A stretch of 64,000 bases of DNA from Collinsella aerofaciens (GCF_015561195.1 NZ_JADMSU010000001.1:1-64000), one strand, 5' to 3'. Positions 47,128 through 55,501 are shown, numbered from the stretch's first letter. The notes: generated from the letters alone by a model not told the origin. Translations and numbers: made by a program.

Positions 47128-47137
47128 TTCATTCACC

Positions 47138-47989
47138 TCATCTTTCCTGTTTCTCGATGTAGTTTTGCTTAATGACATGCGTCGCTCGTTCGTAGTCGCT
47201 GGCAACGTAAGCAGCGTACAGGGCATCGACAACCATAAGCTGAGCCATACGCGAAGCCATGGCACCGCTGCGGACCAAGGGCTCACTCGCGGCGACGCCG
47301 AGCACGGCATCGGCCATGGTGGCAAGCTTGGATGATCCATCTACTTTGGTCACGGCCACAACGGGACAGTTGTGACGTTGGGCCTCGGCGGTGCAGTCCA
47401 GCACCTCTTGTGTCAAGCCCGAGTGGCTAAAGGCGATTGCCATATCGCCCTCATGCATGTTCTTGGCACACAAGAGCTGATCATGCCAGTCGTCGTACAG
47501 ATGGCACTCTTTGTCGACACGCATGAGCTTTTGCGCCAGATCGTGCGCGACCAAACGAGAGGCACCGATACCGAACAGATTGACCGCGCGTGCCCGCTTA
47601 AGATAGGCCGCACATCGCTCCAAGACGGTGTAATCGAGCGTTCGCGCCGTCGCTTCGATCGTGCGCACGTTGCTTTTCATCACCTTCCCCACGATACGTT
47701 CAACGCTGTCATCCATGGAGATGTCCTCGAGGGCAACGTCTTTCTTGTCACCCAAGAGCGCCAGCTCGGCAATCAGTTCGCGCTGGAACTCCTTGTAGCC
47801 CGCAAAACCCAAGCGCTTGCAAAAGCGCAAAATGCTCGAGGGCGAGGAGAACGTGGCATCGGCAAGACCGCGGACGGACAGCCCGACCACCTCGTGCGGA
47901 TGAGCGCTTACATATGCGATGACGTTGCGTTCCGCCGGGCTCGCGCTGAGCTCACGCTCGCGAAGCCGCAAAAGCAATCCGTTTGCCAT
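47138..47989 (-). CDS. murR: MurR/RpiR family transcriptional regulator
   Basis: A 283-residue regulator with an N-terminal RpiR helix-turn-helix (residues 20-80, LADATFSSPSSILRFCKRLGF) and a C-terminal SIS domain that binds a phosphosugar (FGIGASRLVAHDLAQKLMR, FSHSGLTQEV). MurR-type proteins are usually repressors released by MurNAc-6P; here it leads the operon, ten bases before murQ, so it should control itself. ATG 47989 is eight bases after GGAGG; a GTG at 47998 lies on the ribosome site and is rejected. Operator sites should be in 47990-48090, but I cannot pick out a palindrome with certainty. Confidence 0.88.
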   Translation of the reverse strand: MANGLLLRLRERELSASPAERNVIAYVSAHPHEVVGLSVRGLADATFSSPSSILRFCKRLGFAGYKEFQRELIAELALLGDKKDVALEDISMDDSVERIVGKVMKSNVRTIEATARTLDYTVLERCAAYLKRARAVNLFGIGASRLVAHDLAQKLMRVDKECHLYDDWHDQLLCAKNMHEGDMAIAFSHSGLTQEVLDCTAEAQRHNCPVVAVTKVDGSSKLATMADAVLGVAASEPLVRSGAMASRMAQLMVVDALYAAYVASDYERATHVIKQNYIEKQER

Positions 47990-48088
47990 CTCAAACACCT
48001 CCGTTGAGAAGAATTAAAGACCAACGAACGATTCGTACCGGATACAAACAACTTTTACGGTACATTGTGCCGCATCGTGGCGCACAAA

Positions 48089-48112
48089 GGGCGAGCGTTC
48101 TACCGCTCGCCC
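48089..48112 (-). terminator. Terminator-like hairpin after the VanZ-like gene
   Basis: GGGCGAGCG pairs with CGCTCGCCC around a six-base loop, about 82 bases downstream of the VanZ-like gene's stop on the minus strand. A weak T-rich tail follows (TTTGTGCGCC). It lies before the murR promoter region. Confidence 0.6.
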
Positions 48113-48193
48113 CTCAAATCCGACCGCTCGGAAATACGCGCGACACAAAATAATTCAACAAGGTCGCATTATCAGAAACGGGTTTGTTACCGG

Positions 48194-48775
48194 CTAGCGC
48201 CTCGCATGGGCGCCGATGGGTCGCGTCGCGTGGTGCACCCATGCGGAGACCAGCAATACCAGCAGCATCGCGGTGACATAGCCCGCAGCATCGAATCCTA
48301 AGTCGATAACGTCGAAATGCCTGCCGGGAACAAAGATCTTATGTACCTGATCGCCAACGGAGCAGACGGCGCAAAAGAGCAACACGGGCACGCAACGGGA
48401 GCATACGCTCCACAGACGCCTGGAAAGGCAAACCACGACCACCGAGGCGAACAATCCGACGAAGAAAAACTCTACGGTATGGGCAACGCGACGGACGTTC
48501 GTGCCCACCCACATGCGAATGGAAGCGAGTCGGCCAGACCGTACATTCGAGGCAGCCGAATCGGTGCCCCCGGTCATTCCGTTCTCCGTCTGAGCTTCAC
48601 CCGTGGCATCGGCAGCCTGTACGCCCGTAGCCTGACCCTCCACCACACGCGCGGTGGACTCGCTCAGCAACGACGTCTCCACCGCATTTTGCTCCGTCAG
48701 CACCCAGATGCCCGCCAGCGTTGCAGCGAACAGAACGATCGCGGTCCATCCGATTATTTGTTTTACGCGCGCCAA
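48194..48775 (-). CDS. VanZ-like family membrane protein
   Basis: A 193-residue protein. The start is TTG 48775, chosen because AAAGGAGGT is six bases upstream and no ATG fits. One N-terminal membrane segment (IIGWTAIVLFAATLAGIWVL), a 60-residue Ser/Thr/Glu-rich outer loop, then three hydrophobic segments with the VanZ landmarks RRVAHTVEFFFVG and FVPGRHFDVIDLGFDAAG. VanZ proteins occur in teicoplanin resistance operons and much more widely; the molecular role is not settled. The extra loop between the first and second helix is longer than in most members. No van genes are nearby. Confidence 0.8.
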   Translation of the reverse strand: MARVKQIIGWTAIVLFAATLAGIWVLTEQNAVETSLLSESTARVVEGQATGVQAADATGEAQTENGMTGGTDSAASNVRSGRLASIRMWVGTNVRRVAHTVEFFFVGLFASVVVVCLSRRLWSVCSRCVPVLLFCAVCSVGDQVHKIFVPGRHFDVIDLGFDAAGYVTAMLLVLLVSAWVHHATRPIGAHARR

Positions 48776-48879
48776 GGGCCTACCTCCTTTTTTGAATATC
48801 AGCGAGTGTAGCCCCAAATGACATCGCCACCGTATCAAAATTTGAATCGCAACAGGAAGCGCCAAAGCAACGCAAACCC

Positions 48880-49485
48880 CTACCCCGCCTCGCGCATCCA
48901 GCGATCGAACGTCCCCACGCACACGCCCAGGCACTTTGCTGCCTGGCTGCGGGTAATATCGCCTGCCTCATAGCTATCGCGCACCAGCTCAAACTGAGGA
49001 GGGCACGGCTTGCGAGGTCGACCGAAACGAACCCCTCGCGCCCGCGCCGCCGCAATCCCCTCCGCCTGGCGCCGATGGATATTCTCGCGCTCCACCTGCG
49101 CCACGTAGCTCAGCAGTTGCAGCACAATATCGGCAATCAGGGTGTTGGTCACATCCGGCGCGCCACTGGCCCTGGCGCGCGTGTCAAGCAATGGCATGTC
49201 CAACACCACAATGGCAACTCCGAGCTCCTTGGTAATGCGTCGCCATTCCTCAAGAATCTCGGAGTAATTACGACCAAGTCGGTCGATAGAAAGCACCACC
49301 AGCACGTCCCCGTCTCCCAGGACGTGCAGCAGATCGCGATACCGCGGGCGATCGAAGTCCTTGCCGCTCGCATGGTCGGCATAAATATTCGCCGAGCCCA
49401 CGCCATAGGCGCCCAGCGCATCCAGCTGCCGATTAAGATTCTGATCGCGCGAACTCACCCGCGCATAACCATACACCGTCGCCAT
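48880..49485 (-). CDS. Serine recombinase, resolvase/invertase type
   Basis: A 201-residue recombinase. N-terminal catalytic domain starts VYGYARVSSRDQNLNRQ (nucleophile Ser near residue 10), with the further active-site Arg pieces in SIDRLGRNYSEILE and HRRQAEGIAAARARG. The C-terminal 40 residues are a Hin-type helix-turn-helix (ITRSQAAKCLGVCVGTFDRW). Length and layout fit Tn3-type resolvases and DNA invertases. ATG 49485 is nine bases after a weak GCGGGG. It stands alone: no transposase, res site or integrated cargo is next to it, so it may be an invertase or a leftover from a mobile element. Confidence 0.9.
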   Translation of the reverse strand: MATVYGYARVSSRDQNLNRQLDALGAYGVGSANIYADHASGKDFDRPRYRDLLHVLGDGDVLVVLSIDRLGRNYSEILEEWRRITKELGVAIVVLDMPLLDTRARASGAPDVTNTLIADIVLQLLSYVAQVERENIHRRQAEGIAAARARGVRFGRPRKPCPPQFELVRDSYEAGDITRSQAAKCLGVCVGTFDRWMREAG

Positions 49486-49504
49486 CTCATCCCCGCTTTC
49501 TTGT

Positions 49505-49547
49505 AAACCTGCCAAAAAGGGACAGGTTTATTTTGGTAGGTTTTACC
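49505..49547. repeat. Palindromic repeat, GGGACAGGTTTATTTTGG family, copy 1
   Basis: AAACCTGCCAAAA (49505-49517) pairs with TTTTGGTAGGTTT (49531-49543) around GGGACAGGTTTA. A similar unit is at 62629-62667. It sits 20 bases upstream of the recombinase start. Confidence 0.75.
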
Positions 49548-49609
49548 TCTCCAATAGCAGGCAAGCGGGCGGCCGAGCAGACGGCAAGGTAGTCACGATT
49601 CAAATGCGA

Positions 49610-49636
49610 AGGGCGGCCCCGAAAGACCGCCCTCCG
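49610..49636 (-). terminator. Hairpin downstream of RNase R
   Basis: GGGCGG and CCGCCC with flanking pairs form a stem just after the rnr stop, within 30 bases on the minus strand. The T-tail is poor, so this is a weak terminator call. Confidence 0.5.
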
Positions 49637-49662
49637 CCCTCCCGCCGCGAGTCGGGATTTGG

Positions 49663-51798
49663 CTAATGGATAAGCTTAAAGTCCAAGTGCCCACGCGTGG
49701 TATTGACGCGCGAGACCTCGATAATCACGCGCTGGCCCAGTTCATAGCGAGTCCCCGTGTCGGCGCCCGTCAGCGTAAGCGCATCCTCGTCGAACTCGAA
49801 CCACTCGTTGCCCAGGCTCTTGATCGAAACCAAGCCTTCGACCTGCGTTAGGTCCAAGCGCACAAAGAGACCCATGCTGCTAACCCACGAGACGGTTCCG
49901 GCATAGCGCTCGCCCAGACGGTCCTCATAGTACTGGGCAATCTTAATCTTTTGCGTCGCATGGCTAGCGGCATCTGCCGCGCGCTCGGCATCGCTGCATG
50001 CGCGGCAGATCTGCGGCAGAATGCGCGGCAGCGACTCGCGCCCCTTGCCGATCAGCCGCGGCGTACGGACCAGGGCGTCCTTGCCGCCGAGCTGCTCATA
50101 GGCCAACTGCAGTTTGAGCACGCGGTGCACCACCAGATCGGGGTAGCGACGGATGGGACTCGTAAAGTGACAGTAGCACGGCGCGGCGAGCGCAAAGTGG
50201 CCCTCGTTGCGCGGCTTGTACAGTGCGCGCTGCATGCTGCGCAGAAGCAGCGTGTTGACGAGCGGTGCGTTGGCCGTACCGGCGGCAGCATCAACTGCAG
50301 CCTGTAGCTCATCGGGACTCCCCAGGGCGATACCGGCAGCACGGCGATCGTCGATGATGCCTAGCTGCGCCAGCGCAACGGCGGCACCGTGTAGGCTATC
50401 GGGGCTCGGATCCTCATGCACGCGATAGCAGGCCTCGATATCACGGTCTGCCAGCCACTCTGCAACGCACTCGTTGGCGAGTAGCATGGCTTCCTCGATA
50501 AGCGACGTGGCACACGAACGCTCGCGCGCCACAATCTGCACGGGTACTCCGTCCTCATCCAATAGAGCGCGAATCTCGGCCGTGTCAAAATCGACTGAGC
50601 CGCGGGCACGACGAATACGACGGCGAAGTTCGGCGAGTTCGTTGGCGGCGACAAGGAAATCGCCGAGGTCGACGTTATAGCCGCGAGCAGTTTCCTCGCA
50701 CGCAAGACCGCGCTCAAGCGCCTCCTCGCGCGAGGCCTCAGCAGCCGCAACATCCTCAGCGGCGCCTTCCAGCACCGAATACTCAACCGCGTCGGCACGC
50801 ACCAGCAGCGCCTCGGCGCCGTCATAGTCCATACGCACACGCGAGCGAATCACGCTGGGGTAAGGATCGTAATGCCGCACGCGACCCTGCGCATCGAGCT
50901 CAATGTCAACGGTAAACGCAAGACGGTCCTCGTCAGGGCGAAGCGAACACAGGTCACAGGACAGGCGTTCGGGCAGCATGGGAAGCACGCGATCGGCCAG
51001 ATACACCGATGTCGTACGATGGCGAGCCTCAAGATCGATATGCCCGTCCCAAGCCACATAGTGAGAAACGTCAGCGATATGCACACCCAGTCTGTAGCCA
51101 CCCTCGGGCGTGCGCTCAAGCGAAATGGCATCGTCAAAGTCGCGCGCGTCGACCGGGTCGATCGTGATGACAAAACGGTCGCGCAGATCGCGGCGGAGCG
51201 GGTCCTTAAGCGCCGCGGACACATCGAGCGAAAGCCCCTCGGCCTCGTCCAGCGCGGCCTCGGGATAGCTATCGGTATAGCCGTAACGCGCCATCACGTA
51301 TTGAACGCCCAAATCGGGCGCGTCATCTCCGCCAATGCAGCGTTCGATCGTCACGGTGCCCGATTCCAGGCGCGTCGGGTAGGTCAAAATGCGCGCGACA
51401 ACGGCATCACCCGGGTGGACGCCCAGACGATCCGCCGAGGTATCCTCGGGCAGAATGAAGAAGTCGGCCTTCAGGCGCGAATCGAGCGGCTCGATCACAC
51501 CGAGCGGACCAGCAGTCTGGTACGTACCCACCACGCTTATGGCTGCGCGCTCAACCACGCCTTCGATCACGGCGCGCCGCTCACCGTGCGGGCTGTTCTT
51601 AATGCTCACGGCAACGGTATCGCCATCCATGATCTCGCGCTTACCGCGGCCCATAACCTTGTAGTCGCCGCTCTCGGTTATGACATAGGCGCCATGCTCA
51701 TGGAGCTGCACGCGCCCGGTCAGGCTCGGACGGCGTTCGCTGCGCACCGGCCCACGCTTATTGCGGGCGCCGCGCTTATGCTTGTTATTGCGCCCCAT
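49663..51798 (-). CDS. rnr: Ribonuclease R
   Basis: A 711-residue 3'-5' exoribonuclease. A basic N-terminal tail (MGRNNKHKRGARNKRG) is followed by cold-shock domains, the RNB catalytic domain with FVITIDPVDARDFDDAI (Asp ligands for Mg, about residue 215), ISLERTPEGGYRLGVHIADVSHYV split over the next 30 residues, and a C-terminal S1 domain (GERYAGTVSWVSSMGLFVRL). It degrades structured RNA and, with SmpB/tmRNA, stalled mRNA; smpB lies 9 kb away. ATG 51798 has GGAGGCG five bases upstream. The family often follows ftsX or secG; here ftsX is directly upstream with a terminator between. Confidence 0.95.
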   Translation of the reverse strand: MGRNNKHKRGARNKRGPVRSERRPSLTGRVQLHEHGAYVITESGDYKVMGRGKREIMDGDTVAVSIKNSPHGERRAVIEGVVERAAISVVGTYQTAGPLGVIEPLDSRLKADFFILPEDTSADRLGVHPGDAVVARILTYPTRLESGTVTIERCIGGDDAPDLGVQYVMARYGYTDSYPEAALDEAEGLSLDVSAALKDPLRRDLRDRFVITIDPVDARDFDDAISLERTPEGGYRLGVHIADVSHYVAWDGHIDLEARHRTTSVYLADRVLPMLPERLSCDLCSLRPDEDRLAFTVDIELDAQGRVRHYDPYPSVIRSRVRMDYDGAEALLVRADAVEYSVLEGAAEDVAAAEASREEALERGLACEETARGYNVDLGDFLVAANELAELRRRIRRARGSVDFDTAEIRALLDEDGVPVQIVARERSCATSLIEEAMLLANECVAEWLADRDIEACYRVHEDPSPDSLHGAAVALAQLGIIDDRRAAGIALGSPDELQAAVDAAAGTANAPLVNTLLLRSMQRALYKPRNEGHFALAAPCYCHFTSPIRRYPDLVVHRVLKLQLAYEQLGGKDALVRTPRLIGKGRESLPRILPQICRACSDAERAADAASHATQKIKIAQYYEDRLGERYAGTVSWVSSMGLFVRLDLTQVEGLVSIKSLGNEWFEFDEDALTLTGADTGTRYELGQRVIIEVSRVNTTRGHLDFKLIH

Positions 51799-51848
51799 GG
51801 CGCCTCCTTGCTATCGATTGCCGTTTACATCCCAAGAGTCTACCCAAA

Positions 51849-51932
51849 TGATCCCTAGGGGACGGCAGGATTGCGGGTCACATAGATAGACCAGCGCCAC
51901 AATGACCCGTTTTCTTCCGTCCCCTAGGGATC
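51849..51932. repeat. Nested palindrome between ftsX and rnr
   Basis: Outer arms TGATCCCTAGGGGACGG and CCGTCCCCTAGGGATCA are exact reverse complements; inner arms GCGGGTCA and TGACCCGT pair next. The intervening 20 bases are unpaired. It has a perfect CCCTAGGG at each arm. I see no other copy in the window. Confidence 0.85.
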
Positions 51933-51935
51933 AAA

Positions 51936-51966
51936 AAACGGGCCGCCCCATAAGAGACGACCCGTT
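51936..51966 (-). terminator. Terminator of the ftsE-ftsX operon
   Basis: On the minus strand CGGGTCGTCTC and the complementary GGGGCGGCCCG form a stem, followed by TTTTTTG. It starts about 24 bases after the ftsX stop. Confidence 0.88.
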
Positions 51967-51989
51967 GGAAGGGTGAATTCCAGGCATGC

Positions 51990-52910
51990 CTACACGCGCA
52001 GGTAGCGGCGCATGGCGATGGCAGAACCAAAGAGACCGATAATCACGCCGACCAGAATCAGCGCAGCATAGGTCACCAGGTAGTACTGCATCGGCAGGGC
52101 AAACGACATCCAGCCGATGCTCTCCTGCAGACGCGGAATCATCAGATTGCGCAGCAGCTCCAGAACACCGATGGAAAGCAGCGAGCCCAAAATGGCCTGC
52201 AGTACGCCCTCGGTGATAAACGGGCCGCGAATGAAGCCGTTGCTGGCGCCGACCAGACGCATAATCGCAATCTCACGACGACGCGCCGTGATGGACAGGC
52301 GAATCGTGTTGTTGATGAAGATGAATGCGATAAAGGTCAGAAGGCCGACGAGCACCACGGCGGCGATGCGGATGTAGTTGGTCACCTGGAACAGGCGGCT
52401 CACTTCCTCCTGGCCGTACAGCACGCTCGCGTTGACGTCGCCGTCATCCGCGATCTTCTGGAAGTCGGCGTTCTTCTTGAGCTTCTCTGCCGTGCTCTCG
52501 ACCTTGGACGGATCGTCCATCTCAATTGCAAACGAAGCCGGCAGCGGGTTCTGGCCATCGAGCGCGCTCATGGTGGCGTCGGCGTTGCCCGACATCTTGC
52601 TCGTATACTCGGCCAGCGCGTCGTCCTTGTCCTTATAGGTCACGGACTTGACGTTATTCCACGTCTTAAGCTCGGCCTCAAAAGCCTGAACATCGGCCTG
52701 ATCGGCGTCATCACTAATGAACGCGTTGATGACAACCTGATCCTCGACGGTGCCGATCACGGAGTTCAGCATCGCGGAGCCCATGATGAACAGGCCGATG
52801 ATAAACAGCGAAAGGAAGATCGTGATGACGGCGCCGAGCGAGGTAGTCCAGTTACGGAAGAAGTGGCTGATTGCCTCTTTGAAGGAGTAGCCCACGTTAG
52901 TTGGTGCCAT
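51990..52910 (-). CDS. ftsX: Cell division protein FtsX
   Basis: A 306-residue membrane protein: cytoplasmic tail, TM1 (SLGAVITIFLSLFIIGLFIM), a large outer domain of about 130 residues, then TM2-TM4 (AVVLVGLLTFIAFIFINN, LQAILGSLLSIGVLEL, YAALILVGVIIGLFGSAI) with the cytoplasmic RREIAIMRLVGASNGFIRGPF loop that contacts FtsE. FtsEX is an ABC-like complex that switches on peptidoglycan hydrolases at the septum. ATG 52910 overlaps the end of ftsE by 14 bases; GGGGAGG lies about eleven bases upstream. A terminator follows the stop. Confidence 0.95.
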   Translation of the reverse strand: MAPTNVGYSFKEAISHFFRNWTTSLGAVITIFLSLFIIGLFIMGSAMLNSVIGTVEDQVVINAFISDDADQADVQAFEAELKTWNNVKSVTYKDKDDALAEYTSKMSGNADATMSALDGQNPLPASFAIEMDDPSKVESTAEKLKKNADFQKIADDGDVNASVLYGQEEVSRLFQVTNYIRIAAVVLVGLLTFIAFIFINNTIRLSITARRREIAIMRLVGASNGFIRGPFITEGVLQAILGSLLSIGVLELLRNLMIPRLQESIGWMSFALPMQYYLVTYAALILVGVIIGLFGSAIAMRRYLRV

Positions 52911-54117
52911 AGTTGCCGTAACCTCCCCTCTCCTGGTCGCGGATAACGTGGCCGCCCTCGAGGGCGATCACGCGACGGTGCATGCTATCGACCATCTCGC
53001 GGTCGTGCGTGGCGACGATCACGGTGGTGCCGGTGCGGTTAATGCGCTCGAGCAGCTTCATGATGCCCAGCGAGATCGCCGGGTCGAGGTTACCCGTGGG
53101 CTCGTCGCAGATCAGCAGCGGCGGACGGTTGACCATAGCGCGGGCGACGGCAACGCGCTGCTGCTCGCCACCGGAAAGCTGGTCGGGCAGCGAGTCCATC
53201 TGATCGGCCAGACCGACCAGACGCAGCACCTCGGGCACCTGGCTGCGAATGACGCCCTTGGGCTTGCCGATGCACTGCAGAGCAAACGCCACGTTTTCGT
53301 AGGCGGTTTTTTGCGGCAGGAGCTTAAAGTCCTGGAACACGGCGCCAATCTGGCGGCGCAGGAACGGAACCTTGCGGTTCTTGATCTTCATGAGGTCCTG
53401 ACCGGCAACTAGGATGCGACCGCTCGTCGGCTTGACGTCGCGGTTGAGCGTCGACAGCAGCGTGGTCTTACCCGAGCCGGAATGACCGACCAGGAAGACG
53501 AACTCGCCCGGATAGATCTCGATGTTGATGTCGTCGAGCGCAGGCTTGTTGGGCTGTGCCGGATAGATCTTGGTGACATGCTCCATAAGGATGACGGGCT
53601 CGACACCGGCCTGCTTGGCCATCTTCTTGCGGCTGGCTTGCGGATCGATGGGCGCAAACACCGACGTAAAATCGGGGTTGTTGAGCGCGTTATCGAGGCT
53701 TGCGACCTCGGCTGCCTGATCGCTCTCGACCACCGGGGCAGCAGGCTGCGTGGGATCGGGAATAGCGGCAAAGAGACCGGACTGCGCAGGCTGAGGAGCC
53801 GGTGTCGCAGGGGCCATGGGGTCGGGAATGCCGGCCATGGTAGGCTGCGGCGTGGCGGCGCCAGCCTGAGGCTGCTCCACGCGAGCGGTCACGGCCTGAA
53901 CGGGCTCAAAACCCGCCGTGCCGGAAAGCGCAACATCGCTGGTGGGATTGTAGGCAAAGGGATCGGATGCCGGCTGTGCCTGATCTGCCGGCTGAGCGGG
54001 GGCCTGAGCAACAGGCTGGCCCTCTGAATCCGGAGTGGCGAAACGACTGCCCTGGACGCCTGTCTGCGTCTTGGGGGCATCATCGCCCGCACCGGAGGTA
54101 CGGAAGTGGTTACCCAC
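52897..54117 (-). CDS. ftsE: Cell division ATP-binding protein FtsE with a long N-terminal extension
   Basis: A 406-residue protein, about 180 residues longer than the usual FtsE (about 225). Residues 1-165 are rich in Pro, Ala, Gln and Asp with repeated IPDP and PQPA units, and look disordered. The ATPase follows: VILMEHVTKIYP from residue 175, Walker A GHSGSGKT (211-218), DQLSGGEQQRVAVARAM, Walker B LLICDEP and the H-loop ATHDREM. GTG 54117 has AAGGAG eight bases upstream, so the extension is supported by the ribosome site. ftsX overlaps. A shorter start near residue 166 (ATG in KKMAKQAG) is not excluded. Confidence 0.93.
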   Translation of the reverse strand: MGNHFRTSGAGDDAPKTQTGVQGSRFATPDSEGQPVAQAPAQPADQAQPASDPFAYNPTSDVALSGTAGFEPVQAVTARVEQPQAGAATPQPTMAGIPDPMAPATPAPQPAQSGLFAAIPDPTQPAAPVVESDQAAEVASLDNALNNPDFTSVFAPIDPQASRKKMAKQAGVEPVILMEHVTKIYPAQPNKPALDDINIEIYPGEFVFLVGHSGSGKTTLLSTLNRDVKPTSGRILVAGQDLMKIKNRKVPFLRRQIGAVFQDFKLLPQKTAYENVAFALQCIGKPKGVIRSQVPEVLRLVGLADQMDSLPDQLSGGEQQRVAVARAMVNRPPLLICDEPTGNLDPAISLGIMKLLERINRTGTTVIVATHDREMVDSMHRRVIALEGGHVIRDQERGGYGNYGTN

Positions 54118-54220
54118 TGGTGCTCCTTATCGTCGTGCGTTTAAACTACATGAGCGCTTTGTATTTTAGCAGCATTAGCTTTGCTGCACATAAGAAGCAT
54201 GGCGGGCTTTGGGATCCCAC

Positions 54221-54345
54221 AGGCCGGGCGCAGGGTTACTCTCCAAATCGTCCTCGGACATGTCGGAGCCCCCGCTGCGCGCTTCGCGCGGCAGGGGCTC
54301 CTCCGTCCTGCGGAAAGATTTGGAGAGTAACCCTGCGCCCGGCCT
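54221..54345. repeat. 125-bp inverted repeat with 29-bp perfect arms upstream of ftsE
   Basis: Arms 54221-54249 and 54317-54345 are exact 29-base reverse complements (AGGCCGGGCGCAGGGTTACT begins the left one). The 67-base inner part holds a second GC-rich hairpin, GGAGCCCC...GGGGCTCC around CTGCGCGCTTCGCGCGGCAG. It lies between divergent ftsE and the zinc-ribbon gene. It may be a palindromic element, a structured RNA or a switchable inverted segment. Confidence 0.9.
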
Positions 54346-54469
54346 GCGGTAGCTAAGGGGTCGCTGGGTTTTGCTTAAGTGCAGCAGCGCCATGCTTGGT
54401 GGCTGAATTGAACGTGGCTGGAATGGGCCCTTATCCCAATAGAAATCCTGCTTGATACAGCCTCTTTAG

Positions 54470-54538
54470 AAGTTGCGGTGAAATAGGGACTGTTTTAGCA
54501 GTTAAAAGCCCTAATCAGTCCTTATTTCACCGCAACTT
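54470..54538. repeat. Palindromic repeat, AGTTGCGGTGAAATA family, copy 2
   Basis: AAGTTGCGGTGAAATAGGGA at the left, CCTTATTTCACCGCAACTT at the right, 69 bases in total, with a poorly conserved centre. It lies 90 bases upstream of the zinc-ribbon protein start, whose 3' end holds copy 3 (55333). Confidence 0.9.
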
Positions 54539-54627
54539 ATATTGGGGCTCATTGTTGCGCAACTTGGATTTGGATTATCGCTTTACAGTGGCCTCGATTA
54601 GAACGCCTATGGTTACGGGAGGCTGGT

Positions 54628-55359
54628 ATGAATTGTCCTTATTGTGGAACTGGGTTACGCGATGGTGTTAGGTACTGCACGGCGTGCGGGGTTGCCGTCA
54701 ATGGCGTCTCTGCTGATTCTGGACTTCGGGTAAAGCCTCGGAACCACGTTGCGGCTATCCTTATCTGCATGCTGATAATCGGCATCATCGGCGGTAGCTG
54801 TTTGGGTCTTTATCTGCGGCAGGTGTTGTCGCACTTTATATCTGCCCATTCGGAGCACGCCATCGTGCTGAATGTCGCGGCTGCGGGCTGGGATACCGAT
54901 AGCGGGGCATCGCGCGTTCCGATACACATTACGGGCAAGACCATCGACGGAATAACGGTCGACAGGATTGAGTTCGTCGCCTCCGATGGCTCTGGCATCA
55001 ATCTCATACAAGGTGTCTACACGCTCGAGGCAGCAGGTTCCCCCATCGCTGCGGACGGCACGATCTATCAAATTCCATGCACGAGTGCCACACTCGTCCT
55101 CGATGATGCCTTTGCCATGAGCGAAACGATCAATCTCGCCGAGCTCGCTGAGCAGGATTCGATACTCACCTTCTGCCCCATCGATGCCGGCGATATGACC
55201 AACGACGAAATCTATGATGCCGCTTTGCTCGCCATGACATATAAAGGCCATGACGCGCCCAATGTAGCAACCCTGTGCCAGGCAGCAATCAATCGTCGTG
55301 CCGCCGCCAGCACAAGCGGGAACGCCTTCGAAAGTTGCGGTGAAATACGGATTAATTGA
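54628..55359 (+). CDS. Zinc-ribbon membrane protein, C-terminus encoded by a repeat element
   Basis: A 243-residue protein with a zinc ribbon at the very start (CPYCGTGLRDGVRYCTACG, residues 3-21), one membrane segment (AAILICMLIIGIIGGSCLGLYL, about 42-63) and an outer domain of about 175 residues that I do not recognise. The outer part is less GC-rich than nearby genes, which suggests transfer. ATG 54628 has GGGAGGC about five bases upstream. The last nine codons (ESCGEIRIN and the stop) are read from a copy of the AGTTGCGGTGAAATA palindrome, so the original C-terminus was probably lost by insertion. Copy 2 of the same repeat lies upstream. Confidence 0.75.
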   Translation: MNCPYCGTGLRDGVRYCTACGVAVNGVSADSGLRVKPRNHVAAILICMLIIGIIGGSCLGLYLRQVLSHFISAHSEHAIVLNVAAAGWDTDSGASRVPIHITGKTIDGITVDRIEFVASDGSGINLIQGVYTLEAAGSPIAADGTIYQIPCTSATLVLDDAFAMSETINLAELAEQDSILTFCPIDAGDMTNDEIYDAALLAMTYKGHDAPNVATLCQAAINRRAAASTSGNAFESCGEIRIN

Positions 55360-55398
55360 GCCTTTAGGCTGGCAAACAGTCCTTATTTCACCGCAACT
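55333..55398. repeat. Palindromic repeat, AGTTGCGGTGAAATA family, copy 3, inside a gene's end
   Basis: AGTTGCGGTGAAATACGGATTA at the left and CAGTCCTTATTTCACCGCAACT at the right, 66 bases in total. The left arm is translated as the last codons of the zinc-ribbon protein and its TGA stop is at 55357-55359. The right arm lies beyond the stop. Confidence 0.9.
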
Positions 55399-55403
55399 GA
55401 AAC

Positions 55404-55430
55404 AGGGGCGCTCTCCAAGAGAGCGCCCCT
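55404..55430. terminator. Bidirectional terminator between convergent genes
   Basis: AGGGGCGCTCT pairs with AGAGCGCCCCT around a five-base loop, between the zinc-ribbon gene (plus) and the transketolase subunit gene (minus). Only short T-runs flank it. Confidence 0.7.
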
Positions 55431-55501
55431 GCCGGGTTTCCATAGTACTGGCGAAGCAGTTTTATAGTTCTGGCGAAGCAGTCCTTGAGATCCGTCTTGC
55501 C

